64,000 nucleotides of DNA from Microbacterium timonense (GTDB lineage: Bacteria > Actinomycetota > Actinomycetes > Actinomycetales > Microbacteriaceae): NCBI RefSeq assembly GCF_900292075.1, contig NZ_OLMV01000003.1, positions 558,001-622,000 of the forward strand, read 5' to 3'. Of this stretch, positions 39,292-47,509 are shown piece by piece. Below the pieces are notes generated by a model. That model was not told the DNA's origin. It did not search any database and saw only the letters and a program-made list of their open reading frames with translations. How positions within the stretch are numbered: position 1 is the stretch's first letter; the number at the start of each line of letters is the position of its first letter. The translations under genes were made by a program, and so were the position numbers.

Positions 39292-40752
39292 ATGTGCGGA
39301 ATCGTCGGGATGGTGGGCCGCGGGTCGGTCAACCAGGAGATCTACGACTCGCTCCTCCTCCTGCAGCATCGCGGTCAGGACTCCACCGGCATCTCGACCG
39401 CCGAGCGCAACGGCGTCGTGCACATGCACAAGGTCAAGGGCCAGGTGCGGGAGTCGTTCCGCACGCGCGACATGCGCGCGCTCCTCGGCGAGATCGGCCT
39501 CGGCCACGTGCGCTACGCCACGAAGGGGACGGCATCCAACGAGGAGGAAGCGCAGCCGTTCTACGTGAACGCCCCGTACGGCATCGTCCTCGTGCACAAC
39601 GGCAACCTCACCAACACGCGCGAGCTGACGCAGGAGCTCTTCCACAAGGATCGCCGTCACCTCAACACGAGCTCCGACACCGAGCTGCTCGTCAACGTGC
39701 TCGCCAACGAGCTGCAGGCGTCGATCTCGGGACTCGAGCTCGATCCCGACCAGGTCTTCCAGGCGGTCAGCCGGGTGCATGAGCGGGTCGAGGGGTCGTA
39801 CGCCGCCATCGCCCTGATCGCCGGGTACGGTCTGCTGGCGTTCCGCGACCCGTTCGGCATCCGTCCCCTCATCCTCGGCACGCGCAAGCACGAAGACGGG
39901 CACTACGAGTGGGTCGTGACGAGCGAGTCGCTCGTGCTCGAGAACGGCGAGTTCGAGATCGTGCGCGACGTCGATCCGGGCGAAGCGGTCTTCATCGACC
40001 TCGAGGGCAACCTGCACACCCGCCAGTGCGCGGCCGATGCGAAGCTCGTGCCGTGCTCGTTCGAGTACGTGTACCTGGCGCGCCCCGACTCCGTCATGAA
40101 CGGCATCTCGGTGTACGAGGCGCGGCTGCGCATGGGCGACCGACTGGCCGAGACCATCGCCAAGCACACGCCGCGTGAGGCCATCGACGTCGTGATGCCG
40201 ATCCCGGACTCTTCGCGCCCCGCTGCGATGCAGGTGGCCCGCAAGCTGGGCATCGAGTACCGCGAGGGCTTCTACAAGAACCGCTACGTCGGTCGCACCT
40301 TCATCATGCCGGGCCAGGCGGTGCGCAAGAAGAGCGTGCGACAGAAGCTCAACGCCATGTCGAGCGAGTTCAAGGGCAAGAACGTGCTGCTCATCGACGA
40401 CTCCATCGTGCGCGGCACGACGTCGAAGGAGATCATCCAGATGGCCCGGGATGCCGGGGCCAAGAGCGTGACGTTCGCCTCCGCCGCGCCGCCGGTGCGC
40501 TACCCGCACGTGTACGGCATCAACATGCCGTCGCGTCACGAGCTGGTCGCGCACGGTCGCACGATCCCCGAGATCGCCGAGGAGCTCGGCGCCGACTTCG
40601 TCGTGTACCAGGAGGTCGAGGACCTGAAGGCCGCGATCCTCGAGGGATCCGACATCGAGGACCTCGACATGAGCTGCTTCGACGGACGCTACATCACCGG
40701 CACCGTCACCGAGGAGTACCTCGCATGGGTGGAGGGCTCCCAGGAGAGCTGA
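39292..40752 (+). CDS. purF: Amidophosphoribosyltransferase
   Basis: PurF makes phosphoribosylamine from PRPP and glutamine, the first committed step of purine synthesis. It has 486 residues and begins MCGIVGM, so Cys2 is the glutaminase nucleophile with no propeptide. The Ntn glutaminase domain covers about 2-235; the PRPP-binding motif VLLIDDSIVRGTT lies in the transferase domain. It is downstream of purM. Confidence 0.97.
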   Translation: MCGIVGMVGRGSVNQEIYDSLLLLQHRGQDSTGISTAERNGVVHMHKVKGQVRESFRTRDMRALLGEIGLGHVRYATKGTASNEEEAQPFYVNAPYGIVLVHNGNLTNTRELTQELFHKDRRHLNTSSDTELLVNVLANELQASISGLELDPDQVFQAVSRVHERVEGSYAAIALIAGYGLLAFRDPFGIRPLILGTRKHEDGHYEWVVTSESLVLENGEFEIVRDVDPGEAVFIDLEGNLHTRQCAADAKLVPCSFEYVYLARPDSVMNGISVYEARLRMGDRLAETIAKHTPREAIDVVMPIPDSSRPAAMQVARKLGIEYREGFYKNRYVGRTFIMPGQAVRKKSVRQKLNAMSSEFKGKNVLLIDDSIVRGTTSKEIIQMARDAGAKSVTFASAAPPVRYPHVYGINMPSRHELVAHGRTIPEIAEELGADFVVYQEVEDLKAAILEGSDIEDLDMSCFDGRYITGTVTEEYLAWVEGSQES

Positions 40753-40917
40753 CGCGCGCCCCGACGACGACGCGTGCCCGTTCGGGTGTCACGACACGCG
40801 GTGTCGCGGCGGGCGTTGCGGCGTGTTGCGCCACCTGAAGCCCGGCGCCAGAGCGCGGTGGGCGGGGACCGGGTCGCATGCGCCGGGGCGTCGCTCGGCG
40901 GCCATAGGGTGGTACGA

Positions 40918-42183
40918 GTGAAGTCGTCGCCCCCTGCCCGTCCGCTCTGGCAGGGACGCACCCTCGCCCTTCTCGGCATCGTGCTGTTCGCGTTCTCGCT
41001 GCGGTCGGCCGTCGCCTCGTTGTCGCCGCTGTTCGACCACATCGCCGCCGACTTCGAGCTTCCCGCAGCGGTGGTCGGCCTCATCGGCACCGCGCCGCCG
41101 GTGTGCTTCGCGATCTTCGGCCTGCTCACGCCCGCCCTCGAGCGCCGGTTCGGCCTCGAGAGGCTCGCCGTCGCCGCGATGACGGTCGTGACGGTCGGCC
41201 TCGTCGCGCGCAGCCTGGCGCCCAACTCAGGACTGCTGCTCGCCGGAACAGCGCTGGTGTTCGCCGCCGTCGGCACCGGCAACATCCTGCTGCCGCCGCT
41301 GGTGAAGCGCTACTTCCCCGATCGCATCGGGCTCATGACCACGGTGTTCTCGACGACCATGTCCGTCGCGACGTTCGTACCGCCGCTCATCGCGGTGCCC
41401 GTGGCGGATGCCGCGGACTGGCACTTCTCTCTCGGCCTGTGGGCCGTCTTCGCCCTGGTGGCCATGGTGCCGTGGATCGGATTGGCGGTCCGCCGTGCCG
41501 CCGACGCCCGCGCGGACCGAGCCGCGCGCACCTCGCCCGGAGCCGACGACGAGGTCGAGCAGGCCAGCCCCCGCGCCTTCGGGCGGATGTGGCGTCTGCC
41601 GCTCGCCTGGGCGCTCCTCATCTCGTTCGCGGTGTCGAGCACCGTCGCCTACACGTCGTTCGCGTGGATGCCGAAGATGCTGGTCGACATCGCCGGCGTC
41701 GCGCCGGTGACGGCCGGGGCCCTGCTGTCGCTGTTCGGGTTCATGGGGCTTCCGGCATCCCTCGTCGTGCCGCTGCTCGTGACGCGCCGGAACGCGACGC
41801 GCCTGCTGTTCGGCATCGCGGTGACGACCGGGCTCGTCGGACTGGCCGGTCTGCTGTTCGTCCCCACGGTGGCGCCGTGGCTCTGGGTGGGATTGGTGGG
41901 GCTCGCGCCGCTGCTGTTCCCCCTGGTGCTGGTGCTGCTGGGCCTGCGCACCCGGACGCACGAGGGCGCCGTGGCGCTCAGCGGATTCGTGCAGAGCGGC
42001 GGCTATGCGATCGCCGCGCTGTTCCCGGTGGGCATCGGGCTGCTGCACGACGCGACCGACTCGTGGACGGCGCCGCTGATCATCCTGGCGATCGTCGTCG
42101 CCGCGGCGATTCCCGCCGGCGTCGTGGCGGCCCGACCGCACACGATCGAGGACGACTGGGAGCGTCGCCACGGCGCGTGGTGA
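40918..42183 (+). CDS. MFS transporter, CynX/NimT type
   Basis: This 421-residue transporter has 12 predicted helices. The N-terminal FSLRSAVASLSPLFDHIAADF and helix 2 region resemble CynX/NimT (cyanate or nitroimidazole) transporters. The substrate is unknown. GTG 40918 is used because it directly precedes the first helix; in-frame codons further upstream have no ribosome binding site. A stretch of Arg/Ala/Glu residues between helices 6 and 7 is the central loop. Confidence 0.87.
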   Translation: MKSSPPARPLWQGRTLALLGIVLFAFSLRSAVASLSPLFDHIAADFELPAAVVGLIGTAPPVCFAIFGLLTPALERRFGLERLAVAAMTVVTVGLVARSLAPNSGLLLAGTALVFAAVGTGNILLPPLVKRYFPDRIGLMTTVFSTTMSVATFVPPLIAVPVADAADWHFSLGLWAVFALVAMVPWIGLAVRRAADARADRAARTSPGADDEVEQASPRAFGRMWRLPLAWALLISFAVSSTVAYTSFAWMPKMLVDIAGVAPVTAGALLSLFGFMGLPASLVVPLLVTRRNATRLLFGIAVTTGLVGLAGLLFVPTVAPWLWVGLVGLAPLLFPLVLVLLGLRTRTHEGAVALSGFVQSGGYAIAALFPVGIGLLHDATDSWTAPLIILAIVVAAAIPAGVVAARPHTIEDDWERRHGAW

Positions 42184-42255
42184 CGCCCCGTCGAGCGGCG
42201 TCCACCCGGCCTCGCGCCCGGCAGAGCCCGCGCGCAACCGGCGGTCGCCGAAATC

Positions 42256-42270
42256 CCGGCTGAGCCGGGC
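42256..42270. terminator. Short GC hairpin between convergent genes
   Basis: CCCGGCTGAGCCGGG forms a 7-bp stem with a one-base centre, or a shorter stem with a small loop. It lies between the CynX-type gene and the DUF3073 gene ends. It is weak evidence for a shared terminator. Confidence 0.45.
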
Positions 42271-42289
42271 CGGCGCGACGGGTCGAGGC

Positions 42290-42487
42290 CTAGGCCTGTG
42301 ACGAGACGGGCGAGGTCTCGTCCTCGTCTTCGTCGTTGTACTGATCCGCCCACTTGTCGACGTACTCGTCGTCGTTCGACGGGTGGCCGAGCTCGCGCTC
42401 GAGTGCGGAGTAGTTCACGTTGTACGTGTCGTACTTCAGCTCGCGAGCGATCTTGGTGTGCTTCGCCTTCTGACGGCCACGCCCCAT
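42290..42487 (-). CDS. DUF3073 family protein
   Basis: This 65-residue actinobacterial protein begins MGRGRQKAKHTKIARELKYDT, the DUF3073 signature, and ends in an acidic stretch (DEDEDETS). ATG 42487 has a GGGGG site upstream. Its function is unknown; the family is highly conserved and often lies near purM/purF in actinobacteria, as here. A possible extended -10 (TGCTACTCT) is readable on the minus strand about 42585. Confidence 0.88.
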   Translation of the reverse strand: MGRGRQKAKHTKIARELKYDTYNVNYSALERELGHPSNDDEYVDKWADQYNDEDEDETSPVSSQA

Positions 42488-42656
42488 GCGAGACCCCCTC
42501 ATTTAGAGTCGCGGGCTATTTCTGCGGGCTCTGAGCCGCGCAAACCCGGGCATTCACGAATCCGGCTTCGAACCGGTAAGAGTAGCATTCAGGATAACAC
42601 GGAGCCCCCGCACCCCGGCGGCTCCGACCCCACCGGTGCGCAAGGAGTGCGGGCAT

Positions 42657-43196
42657 ATGACCGATGAGGCATCCGAGCCGGACAGCGGCGCGGCGAGCGA
42701 CGAGAGCCTGCGCGGCGCGGTCGTGGCCGGCGTCATCCCCGACCAGTCGCCGCGTGTGCTGAAGGAGGCTGCTCGCTACGCGAAGCTTCTCGGCGCTCCC
42801 CTGGCGGTCGTGCACGTCGACGTCACGCGCTTCGTCACCTACGAAGACCCCGACGGGTATGTGCACTCAGCGCCCATCGATCTCAACATCGCAGCGGGCG
42901 AGGGAGAGCTCACGAAGGTGCAGGATGCCGCGGCATCCGTCCTCGCCGAAGCAGGCGTCGACTGGACGGTGCGTCAGCTCGTCGGCGACCCCGCGATGGC
43001 GATCAAGCACTTCGCCGAGCAGGTCGATGCCCGGCTGCTGGTGGTGGGGACGCGCAAACGGGGCTTCGGTGAGTCGGTGCGCGAGTTCTTCACCGGCTCC
43101 GTCGGCGTGCGGCTGGCTCATCGTCAGCACCGCCCGATCCTCGTCGTGCCGTTGGGTGAGCCGGTCCCGGACGACGAGGAGATCTGGCCGGCCTGA
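42657..43196 (+). CDS. Universal stress protein
   Basis: This single-domain UspA-type protein of 179 residues has an N-terminal acidic tail, the alpha/beta core starting GAVVAGVIPDQSPRVLKEAARYAKLLG, and the ATP-site pattern VVGTRKRGFGESVREFFTGSVGVRLAHRQHRPILVVP near the C-terminus (G-x2-G-x9-G form). The start is ATG 42657, nine bases after AAGGAG. It has no partner genes. Confidence 0.9.
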   Translation: MTDEASEPDSGAASDESLRGAVVAGVIPDQSPRVLKEAARYAKLLGAPLAVVHVDVTRFVTYEDPDGYVHSAPIDLNIAAGEGELTKVQDAAASVLAEAGVDWTVRQLVGDPAMAIKHFAEQVDARLLVVGTRKRGFGESVREFFTGSVGVRLAHRQHRPILVVPLGEPVPDDEEIWPA

Positions 43197-43250
43197 GCGA
43201 GCAGACGCAGAGACCTGGGGCCACAGCCCGCACACTCGCCGACCGACGAC

Positions 43251-43284
43251 CCGGCCCGCCCCGCCGGGAGGCGGAACGGGCCGG
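43251..43284. terminator. GC hairpin between convergent genes
   Basis: CCGGCCCG (43251-43258) pairs with CGGGCCGG (43277-43284), and an inner CCGCC/GGCGG extends the stem. It lies between the universal stress gene and the PadR gene, so it can end both transcripts. Confidence 0.7.
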
Positions 43285-43290
43285 GGAGCG

Positions 43291-43902
43291 TCAGCCGCGG
43301 AGGGCGCGCGTCACGTCGCGCGCGACCCGGTCGAGCTCCGTGGCCACCTGGTCGACGACCGCCGCCGCCAGTTCGCCGCCGCGGGCGACGTGGGTGCGGG
43401 CGTCGCTGCGCAGGTTCGCGCGGAACGTGTTGACGAGCACGTCCAGCCGCTGCAGCTGCTCGCGGCTGCGCACGCGGGGGTCGTCCTCGCGTGCCTGCTG
43501 GCGCGTCGACTCGCGCTCTTCGCGGGACGCCGCGGCCAGGTCGGCGCGCAGACTCTTCATCGCTTCGCGCACACTTCCACGCACCTCTTCGGCGATCAGT
43601 CGCACCGAGTCGGCGAGACCCGCCTCGATGCCCTCGAGCTCACCGGCTCGCGACTGCACCTCGGCGTGGCCGGCCTCGGTGATCTCGTAGACCGTCTTGC
43701 GGCCCTCGACAGTCTTGGTCACGAGACCCTCCTCTTCAAGCTTGGCCAGCCGGGGATAGATGGTGCCGGCGCTCGGGGTGTAGGTGCCCCCGGTGCGATC
43801 GGACAGGGCCTGCATGATGTCGTAGCCGTGACGCGGCCCCTCATCGAGCAGGTTCAGCAGGTACAGGCGCAGGTCGCCGTGCGAGAAGACCGGAGCCATC
43901 AC
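43291..43902 (-). CDS. PadR-family regulator, DUF4097-associated
   Basis: This 203-residue regulator has a PadR winged helix (LRLYLLNLLDEGPRHGYDIMQALSDRTGGTYTPSAGTIYPRLAKLEEEGLV) and a long C-terminal helical part. It starts at GTG 43902 or ATG 43899, overlapping the stop of the DUF4097 gene, so the two are coupled. The two CGCGATATATCGCG palindromes upstream of the operon are its likely operators. Confidence 0.9.
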   Translation of the reverse strand: MMAPVFSHGDLRLYLLNLLDEGPRHGYDIMQALSDRTGGTYTPSAGTIYPRLAKLEEEGLVTKTVEGRKTVYEITEAGHAEVQSRAGELEGIEAGLADSVRLIAEEVRGSVREAMKSLRADLAAASREERESTRQQAREDDPRVRSREQLQRLDVLVNTFRANLRSDARTHVARGGELAAAVVDQVATELDRVARDVTRALRG

Positions 43903-44828
43903 AGCTCGCCTCCGTCGAAGCCGGACGCCGCCTCACCGGCTGGCGTCTGATCGATGCCGGGAGCATCGGCCGGGGCGCCGCTGACCGAGGATGCGGCATC
44001 CGGCACGGTCTCGGCGGCACGTCGCAGCACGGTGACATCGCCCGAGACGCTGTGCGCCCGCACGTCGGCGAAGCTGCCGCTCAGTTCGCCCACCGACCCG
44101 GAGTAGTTCGTCGTGGGGCCGGTGCCGGTGCCCGAGCGCACGACGCCGTCCACCTGGACGCGGCCGCTGACGCTGCGGATGACGAAGTTGGCGGGGTAGC
44201 CCTCGTCCAGACGCACCGTGGCGTTGCCGCTGACGGTGTTGAGGCCGACCGAGAGGATGTCGCCGGCCGAGTCCACGAGCATCGCGCCCGAGACGGTGTC
44301 GATGGTCGCCTTGCGGAGCGTGCCGGTCGCCGCGACGTCGCCCGACACGCTGTTGGCGTTCAGCCCACCGACGAGACCGCGCACCTGGACGTCTCCGGAG
44401 ACGGCGTTGACCGACAGGTCGCCGTTGAGCCCGTCGACGATGATGTCGCCCGAGACGGTGTTGAGCGAGGCGCCGGCGTTCAGACCGGCCACCAGCGCAT
44501 TGGCGCTCACGACACCCAGGGTGAGGGCGACCTCGCGCGGTACGGCGACGCTGATCTCGGCCTTGGGGCCGGTGGCGGTGAAGTTGCGGAACACCTCGAG
44601 GAAGTTGTCCCACCGCAACTGCGGATGGTCGATCTCGACGTGATCGTCGGTGACCTCGATGCGCAGGTCCTTGATGGTCACCTCGTGCACTTCGATCCGG
44701 ATGCCGGGCTCGTCGTGGGCGATCACATCGACCTGACCGCCCACGAGGCCGATCTTGAGGGTGCGCACGGTCTCGATGTCGATGACGCGTGTCTCGCCCG
44801 GGTGGATGATCCACTTCTCCAGGGTCAT
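43899..44828 (-). CDS. DUF4097 family beta-helix protein
   Basis: This 309-residue protein is built of repeated beta-strand units with recurring NTVSGD/NAVSGDV sequences between about residues 110 and 270, typical of DUF4097 (a putative adhesin-like right-handed beta solenoid). There is no signal peptide. ATG 44828 has an AGGAGA site about eight bases upstream; an in-frame ATG at 44864 lies within the operator region and is less likely. DUF4097 with PadR is a recurrent actinobacterial pair of unknown function. Confidence 0.85.
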   Translation of the reverse strand: MTLEKWIIHPGETRVIDIETVRTLKIGLVGGQVDVIAHDEPGIRIEVHEVTIKDLRIEVTDDHVEIDHPQLRWDNFLEVFRNFTATGPKAEISVAVPREVALTLGVVSANALVAGLNAGASLNTVSGDIIVDGLNGDLSVNAVSGDVQVRGLVGGLNANSVSGDVAATGTLRKATIDTVSGAMLVDSAGDILSVGLNTVSGNATVRLDEGYPANFVIRSVSGRVQVDGVVRSGTGTGPTTNYSGSVGELSGSFADVRAHSVSGDVTVLRRAAETVPDAASSVSGAPADAPGIDQTPAGEAASGFDGGEL

Positions 44829-44864
44829 GACTGCTTCTCCTGTATTTCTCGGGGTGGTCTTCAT

Positions 44865-44916
44865 CGCGATATATCGCGTAATGGAAGGGTAACACGATAT
44901 ATCGCGACTTCGTCAA
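44865..44916 (-). promoter_or_regulatory. Promoter with two CGCGATATATCGCG operators
   Basis: A perfect palindrome CGCGATATATCGCG lies at 44865-44878 and a one-mismatch copy CACGATATATCGCG at 44893-44906, centres 28 bp apart. A -35 TTGACG (44916-44911, minus strand) is followed by the upstream palindrome in the spacer and by TTACCC/TACCCT as a possible -10 between the two palindromes. PadR binding would block the DUF4097-padR operon. Confidence 0.8.
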
Positions 44917-44936
44917 GAACTTCTTCGAAAGATCGC

Positions 44937-44967
44937 TTGACCTTTACGTTGCGTCAACCTATAGCGT
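44937..44967 (+). promoter_or_regulatory. MerR-type promoter with 19-bp spacer
   Basis: TTGACC (44937-44942) and TAGCGT (44962-44967) are 19 bp apart, the over-long spacing typical of promoters activated by MerR proteins. Inverted half sites TTGAC (44937-44941) and GTCAA (44953-44957) lie in this region. It drives the MerR gene itself and is back-to-back with the DUF4097 promoter. Confidence 0.7.
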
Positions 44968-45001
44968 GGTCAGCGACGACGAACACAGGAAGGAGGTCGT
45001 C

Positions 45002-45778
45002 ATGGCCGAGCAATGGTCCATCCAGCAGATCTCGAAGCTTGCGGGCACCACGAGCCGGACGCTGCGCCATTACGACGACATCGGACTGCTGCCGCCGTCG
45101 AGCACCGGTCACAACGGGTACCGGTACTACGACCAGGCCGCGCTCGTGCGCCTGCAGCGCATTCTGCTGCTGCGCGAGCTCGGGCTGAGGCTGCCGCAGA
45201 TCGCCGAGGTCATCGAGCGCGAGAGCGAGGAGGTGCCGGCGCTCGAGGCGCATCTGGCGTGGCTGCGGCAGGAGCAGGACCGTCTGGAGCGGCAGATCGC
45301 GTCGGTCGAGTCCACGATCAGTGCGATGAGAGGAGGTGAACGACTGATGGCAGAGAACATGTTCGACGGCTTCGACCACACGAAGTACAAGGACGAGGTC
45401 GAGCAGCGCTGGGGCAAGAAGGCGTACGCCGACAGCGACCGCTGGTGGCGGTCCATGACCGCCGAGGAGAAGGCGGCGTGGCAGCAACGCGTCTCGGACC
45501 TGGGCCGCGACTGGATCGCCGCGGCGGAGTCCGGGATCGCGCCCGAGTCCGACGAAGCGCAGGCGCTGGCCGAGCGTCACGTGGAGTGGCTCACCGGCAT
45601 CCCGGGAACGCCCGCGGCCGTGCCCGGTGGCGACGTGAAGGCGTACGTCCTCGGTCTCGGTGAGATGTACGTGGCTGATCCGCGCTTCGGTGCGAACTAC
45701 GCGACCAGCCAGGGCGGCACGCAGGGCGCCGAGTTCGTCCGCGACACGCTCCGCATCTACGCGGAGGCCAATCTCTAG
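45002..45778 (+). CDS. MerR-family regulator with TipAS antibiotic-recognition domain
   Basis: This 258-residue TipA-like activator has an N-terminal MerR helix-turn-helix (SIQQISKLAGTTSRTLRHYDDIGLLPPS), a coiled coil (about 75-112), then a TipAS domain (from MFDGFDHTKYKDEVEQRWG to the C-terminus). TipAS binds thiopeptides in Streptomyces. The ATG at 45002 has an AGGAAGGAGG site. An internal ATG behind AGGAGG (45348) could give the free TipAS domain, as tipA does. It probably activates its own promoter; no other target is nearby. Confidence 0.92.
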   Translation: MAEQWSIQQISKLAGTTSRTLRHYDDIGLLPPSSTGHNGYRYYDQAALVRLQRILLLRELGLRLPQIAEVIERESEEVPALEAHLAWLRQEQDRLERQIASVESTISAMRGGERLMAENMFDGFDHTKYKDEVEQRWGKKAYADSDRWWRSMTAEEKAAWQQRVSDLGRDWIAAAESGIAPESDEAQALAERHVEWLTGIPGTPAAVPGGDVKAYVLGLGEMYVADPRFGANYATSQGGTQGAEFVRDTLRIYAEANL

Positions 45779-45804
45779 CGCGTCCGGGTGATCCCCGACA
45801 GCGA

Positions 45805-45836
45805 GGATGCCGCGTCCCACACGGGACGCGGCATCC
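45805..45836. terminator. Bidirectional terminator hairpin
   Basis: A perfect 14-bp stem (45805-45818 with 45823-45836) with an ACAC loop lies between the converging MerR gene and small membrane protein gene. Confidence 0.8.
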
Positions 45837-45860
45837 GTCGTCTGATCCGGCTGTCGGCGA

Positions 45861-46025
45861 TCAGGTGTTGCGGTTTCCGCTGATCACCCTGAACAGGAAC
45901 GCGATCAGCGCGATGACGCCGACGATGATCGCGACCCACAGCAGCCAACTCAGCGCCGAATTGAGGCCGCCGACGATCGCAAGGATGATCGCGACGACGA
46001 TGATGATGATCAGGGCGAGGTTCAT
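45861..46025 (-). CDS. Small hydrophobic membrane protein
   Basis: This 54-residue protein has two membrane helices (LALIIIIVVAIILAIVGGL and WLLWVAIIVGVIALIAFLF) and a short polar tail. ATG 46025 has an AAGGAGATG site. It is similar in plan to the protein at 32820-32978. Its function is unknown. It is divergent from the SDR gene, and the gap between them carries a possible SDR promoter. Confidence 0.8.
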   Translation of the reverse strand: MNLALIIIIVVAIILAIVGGLNSALSWLLWVAIIVGVIALIAFLFRVISGNRNT

Positions 46026-46121
46026 GGAGCATCTCCTTCTGCGTCGCCGATGCACGGGATGCATCGGATGCCCGGGGGCATGCATCGACAGTGGCACCCG
46101 TGGTGCCGCCGTCCCAGGGGG

Positions 46122-46150
46122 TTGACGACCGTCCTTCGGCGGTGATAGCG
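46122..46150 (+). promoter_or_regulatory. Possible promoter for the SDR gene
   Basis: TTGACG (46122-46127), a 16-bp spacer and GATAGC (46144-46149) precede the SDR ATG by about 110 bp. The rest of the 232-bp gap shows only short GATGCA/GCATGC repeats. Confidence 0.45.
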
Positions 46151-46257
46151 CCGCGGGCACGGGCGAAAGACGGAGGGCGCGCCCGGCCGATCTAGGGCAA
46201 CTCACCGTGATGGTCAACCCCCATGTCTCGGCCGGGGCTCCGTCATACGGTCGCGTC

Positions 46258-47145
46258 ATGAGCACATCCGAGCCCCAGGACCCGACGACCGCGCACCGCA
46301 CGGAGGGCTTTCCCGATCAGGACCAGGAGCAGCCCGGACTCACCGACGAGACGCGTCCGGAACCCGACCACGGTGAGCGCAGCTATCGCGGGGCGTCCCG
46401 CCTCACGGAGCGACGCGCCCTCATCACGGGCGCCGACTCGGGCATCGGAAGAGCGGTCGCGATCGCGTTCGCGCGGGAAGGCGCCGACGTCGCTCTGAGC
46501 TACCTGCCGGAGGAGCAGGAGGACGCGGACGAGACGGCGCGCTGGGTGAGCGAGGCGGGCACTCGAGCGCTTCCGCTGGCCGGCGACCTGCGAGACGAGG
46601 CGTTCTGCGCCGAGATCGTCGAGCGCACCGTGAGCGAGCTCGGGGGCCTCGACGTCCTCGTGCTGAACGCGGCCTATCAGAAGGACCGCAACGGTCTGGA
46701 GAACCTCGAAACCGAGGAGCTCGACCGCGTCTTCCGCACCAATCTGTACGCGCCGATGTTCACGGCGCGAGCGGCCATCCCCCACCTGAAGCCAGGTTCC
46801 TCGATCATCGTCACCACGTCGGTCCAGGCCTTCAACCCCTCGCCGGGCCTCATCGACTACGCGATGACCAAGGCCGCCCATGTGGCGTTCGTCAAGGCGC
46901 TCGCGCAGGAGCTGGGCCCGAAGGGCATCCGGGTGAACGGGGTCGCCCCCGGGCCGATCTGGACGCCCCTCATCCCCGCGACGGGCTGGGACGCCGAGCG
47001 CCTCGCATCGTTCGGCAAGGACACGCCGCTGGGGCGCGCGGGGCAGCCGGCGGAGCTCGCCGGCGCCTACGTGTACCTGGCGAGTGAGCACGCGTCGTAC
47101 ACGTCGGGTGCGATCCTGCCGGTCACCGGCGGGAAGGGACTGTGA
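46258..47145 (+). CDS. Short-chain dehydrogenase with hydrophilic N-terminus (YhdF/GsiB-neighbour type)
   Basis: This 295-residue SDR oxidoreductase has an N-terminal acidic tail of about 45 residues rich in Asp, Glu and Gln, then ALITGADSGIGRAVAIAFA (NAD(P)-binding TGxxxGIG), NAAY (in place of NNAG) and the catalytic YxxxK in YAMTKAAH. This long-tailed SDR class is usually stress-induced in Gram-positives. The ATG at 46258 is taken; an earlier in-frame ATG lacks a binding site. It is followed by the Rho-N-like gene, 42 bp away. Confidence 0.87.
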   Translation: MSTSEPQDPTTAHRTEGFPDQDQEQPGLTDETRPEPDHGERSYRGASRLTERRALITGADSGIGRAVAIAFAREGADVALSYLPEEQEDADETARWVSEAGTRALPLAGDLRDEAFCAEIVERTVSELGGLDVLVLNAAYQKDRNGLENLETEELDRVFRTNLYAPMFTARAAIPHLKPGSSIIVTTSVQAFNPSPGLIDYAMTKAAHVAFVKALAQELGPKGIRVNGVAPGPIWTPLIPATGWDAERLASFGKDTPLGRAGQPAELAGAYVYLASEHASYTSGAILPVTGGKGL

Positions 47146-47187
47146 CGTCTGCGCCTTCCCGGCGCGACAGGAGAGAAGGAGGATGCC

Positions 47188-47454
47188 ATGCCAGGGCGAC
47201 GCGGGTCGAACCTGAAGGACCGCGAGATGTACGAGGAGCTCCGCGAGGACGGAGCCTCCAAGGAGAAGGCCGCGCGCATCTCGAACGCGGCAGCCAGCCG
47301 CGGCCGCAAGAACGTCGGCAAGCAGGGTGGCCAGGCCAAGGACTACGACGACCGCACCGTGCCCGAGCTGCGCAAACGTGCGAAGGAGCTCGGCATCACG
47401 GGATACTCGGGCAAGAAGAAGTCCGAGCTCATCTCGATGATCCGCAACCACTGA
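47188..47454 (+). CDS. Small basic protein with Rho-N-like domain
   Basis: This 88-residue protein has a first half (SNLKDREMYEELREDGASKEKAARISNAAASRG) that resembles a family often seen near stress genes. A C-terminal SAP/Rho-N-like helix-loop-helix follows (TVPELRKRAKELGITGYSGKKKSELISMIR), a nucleic-acid-binding fold. ATG 47188 follows an AGAAGGAGG site. It likely shares a transcript with the SDR gene. Confidence 0.85.
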   Translation: MPGRRGSNLKDREMYEELREDGASKEKAARISNAAASRGRKNVGKQGGQAKDYDDRTVPELRKRAKELGITGYSGKKKSELISMIRNH

Positions 47455-47509
47455 CGCCGCCGTCGGCGACCGCGGACCCGGCATCCGGGCTTCTCGAAGG
47501 GAGTGGGGG

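Noticed and set aside
42540..42600. A short stretch with GGTTCGAA-like sequence resembling a tRNA T-arm
   Set aside because: No acceptor stem, anticodon arm or CCA could be paired around it; it is more likely promoter DNA for the DUF3073 gene.
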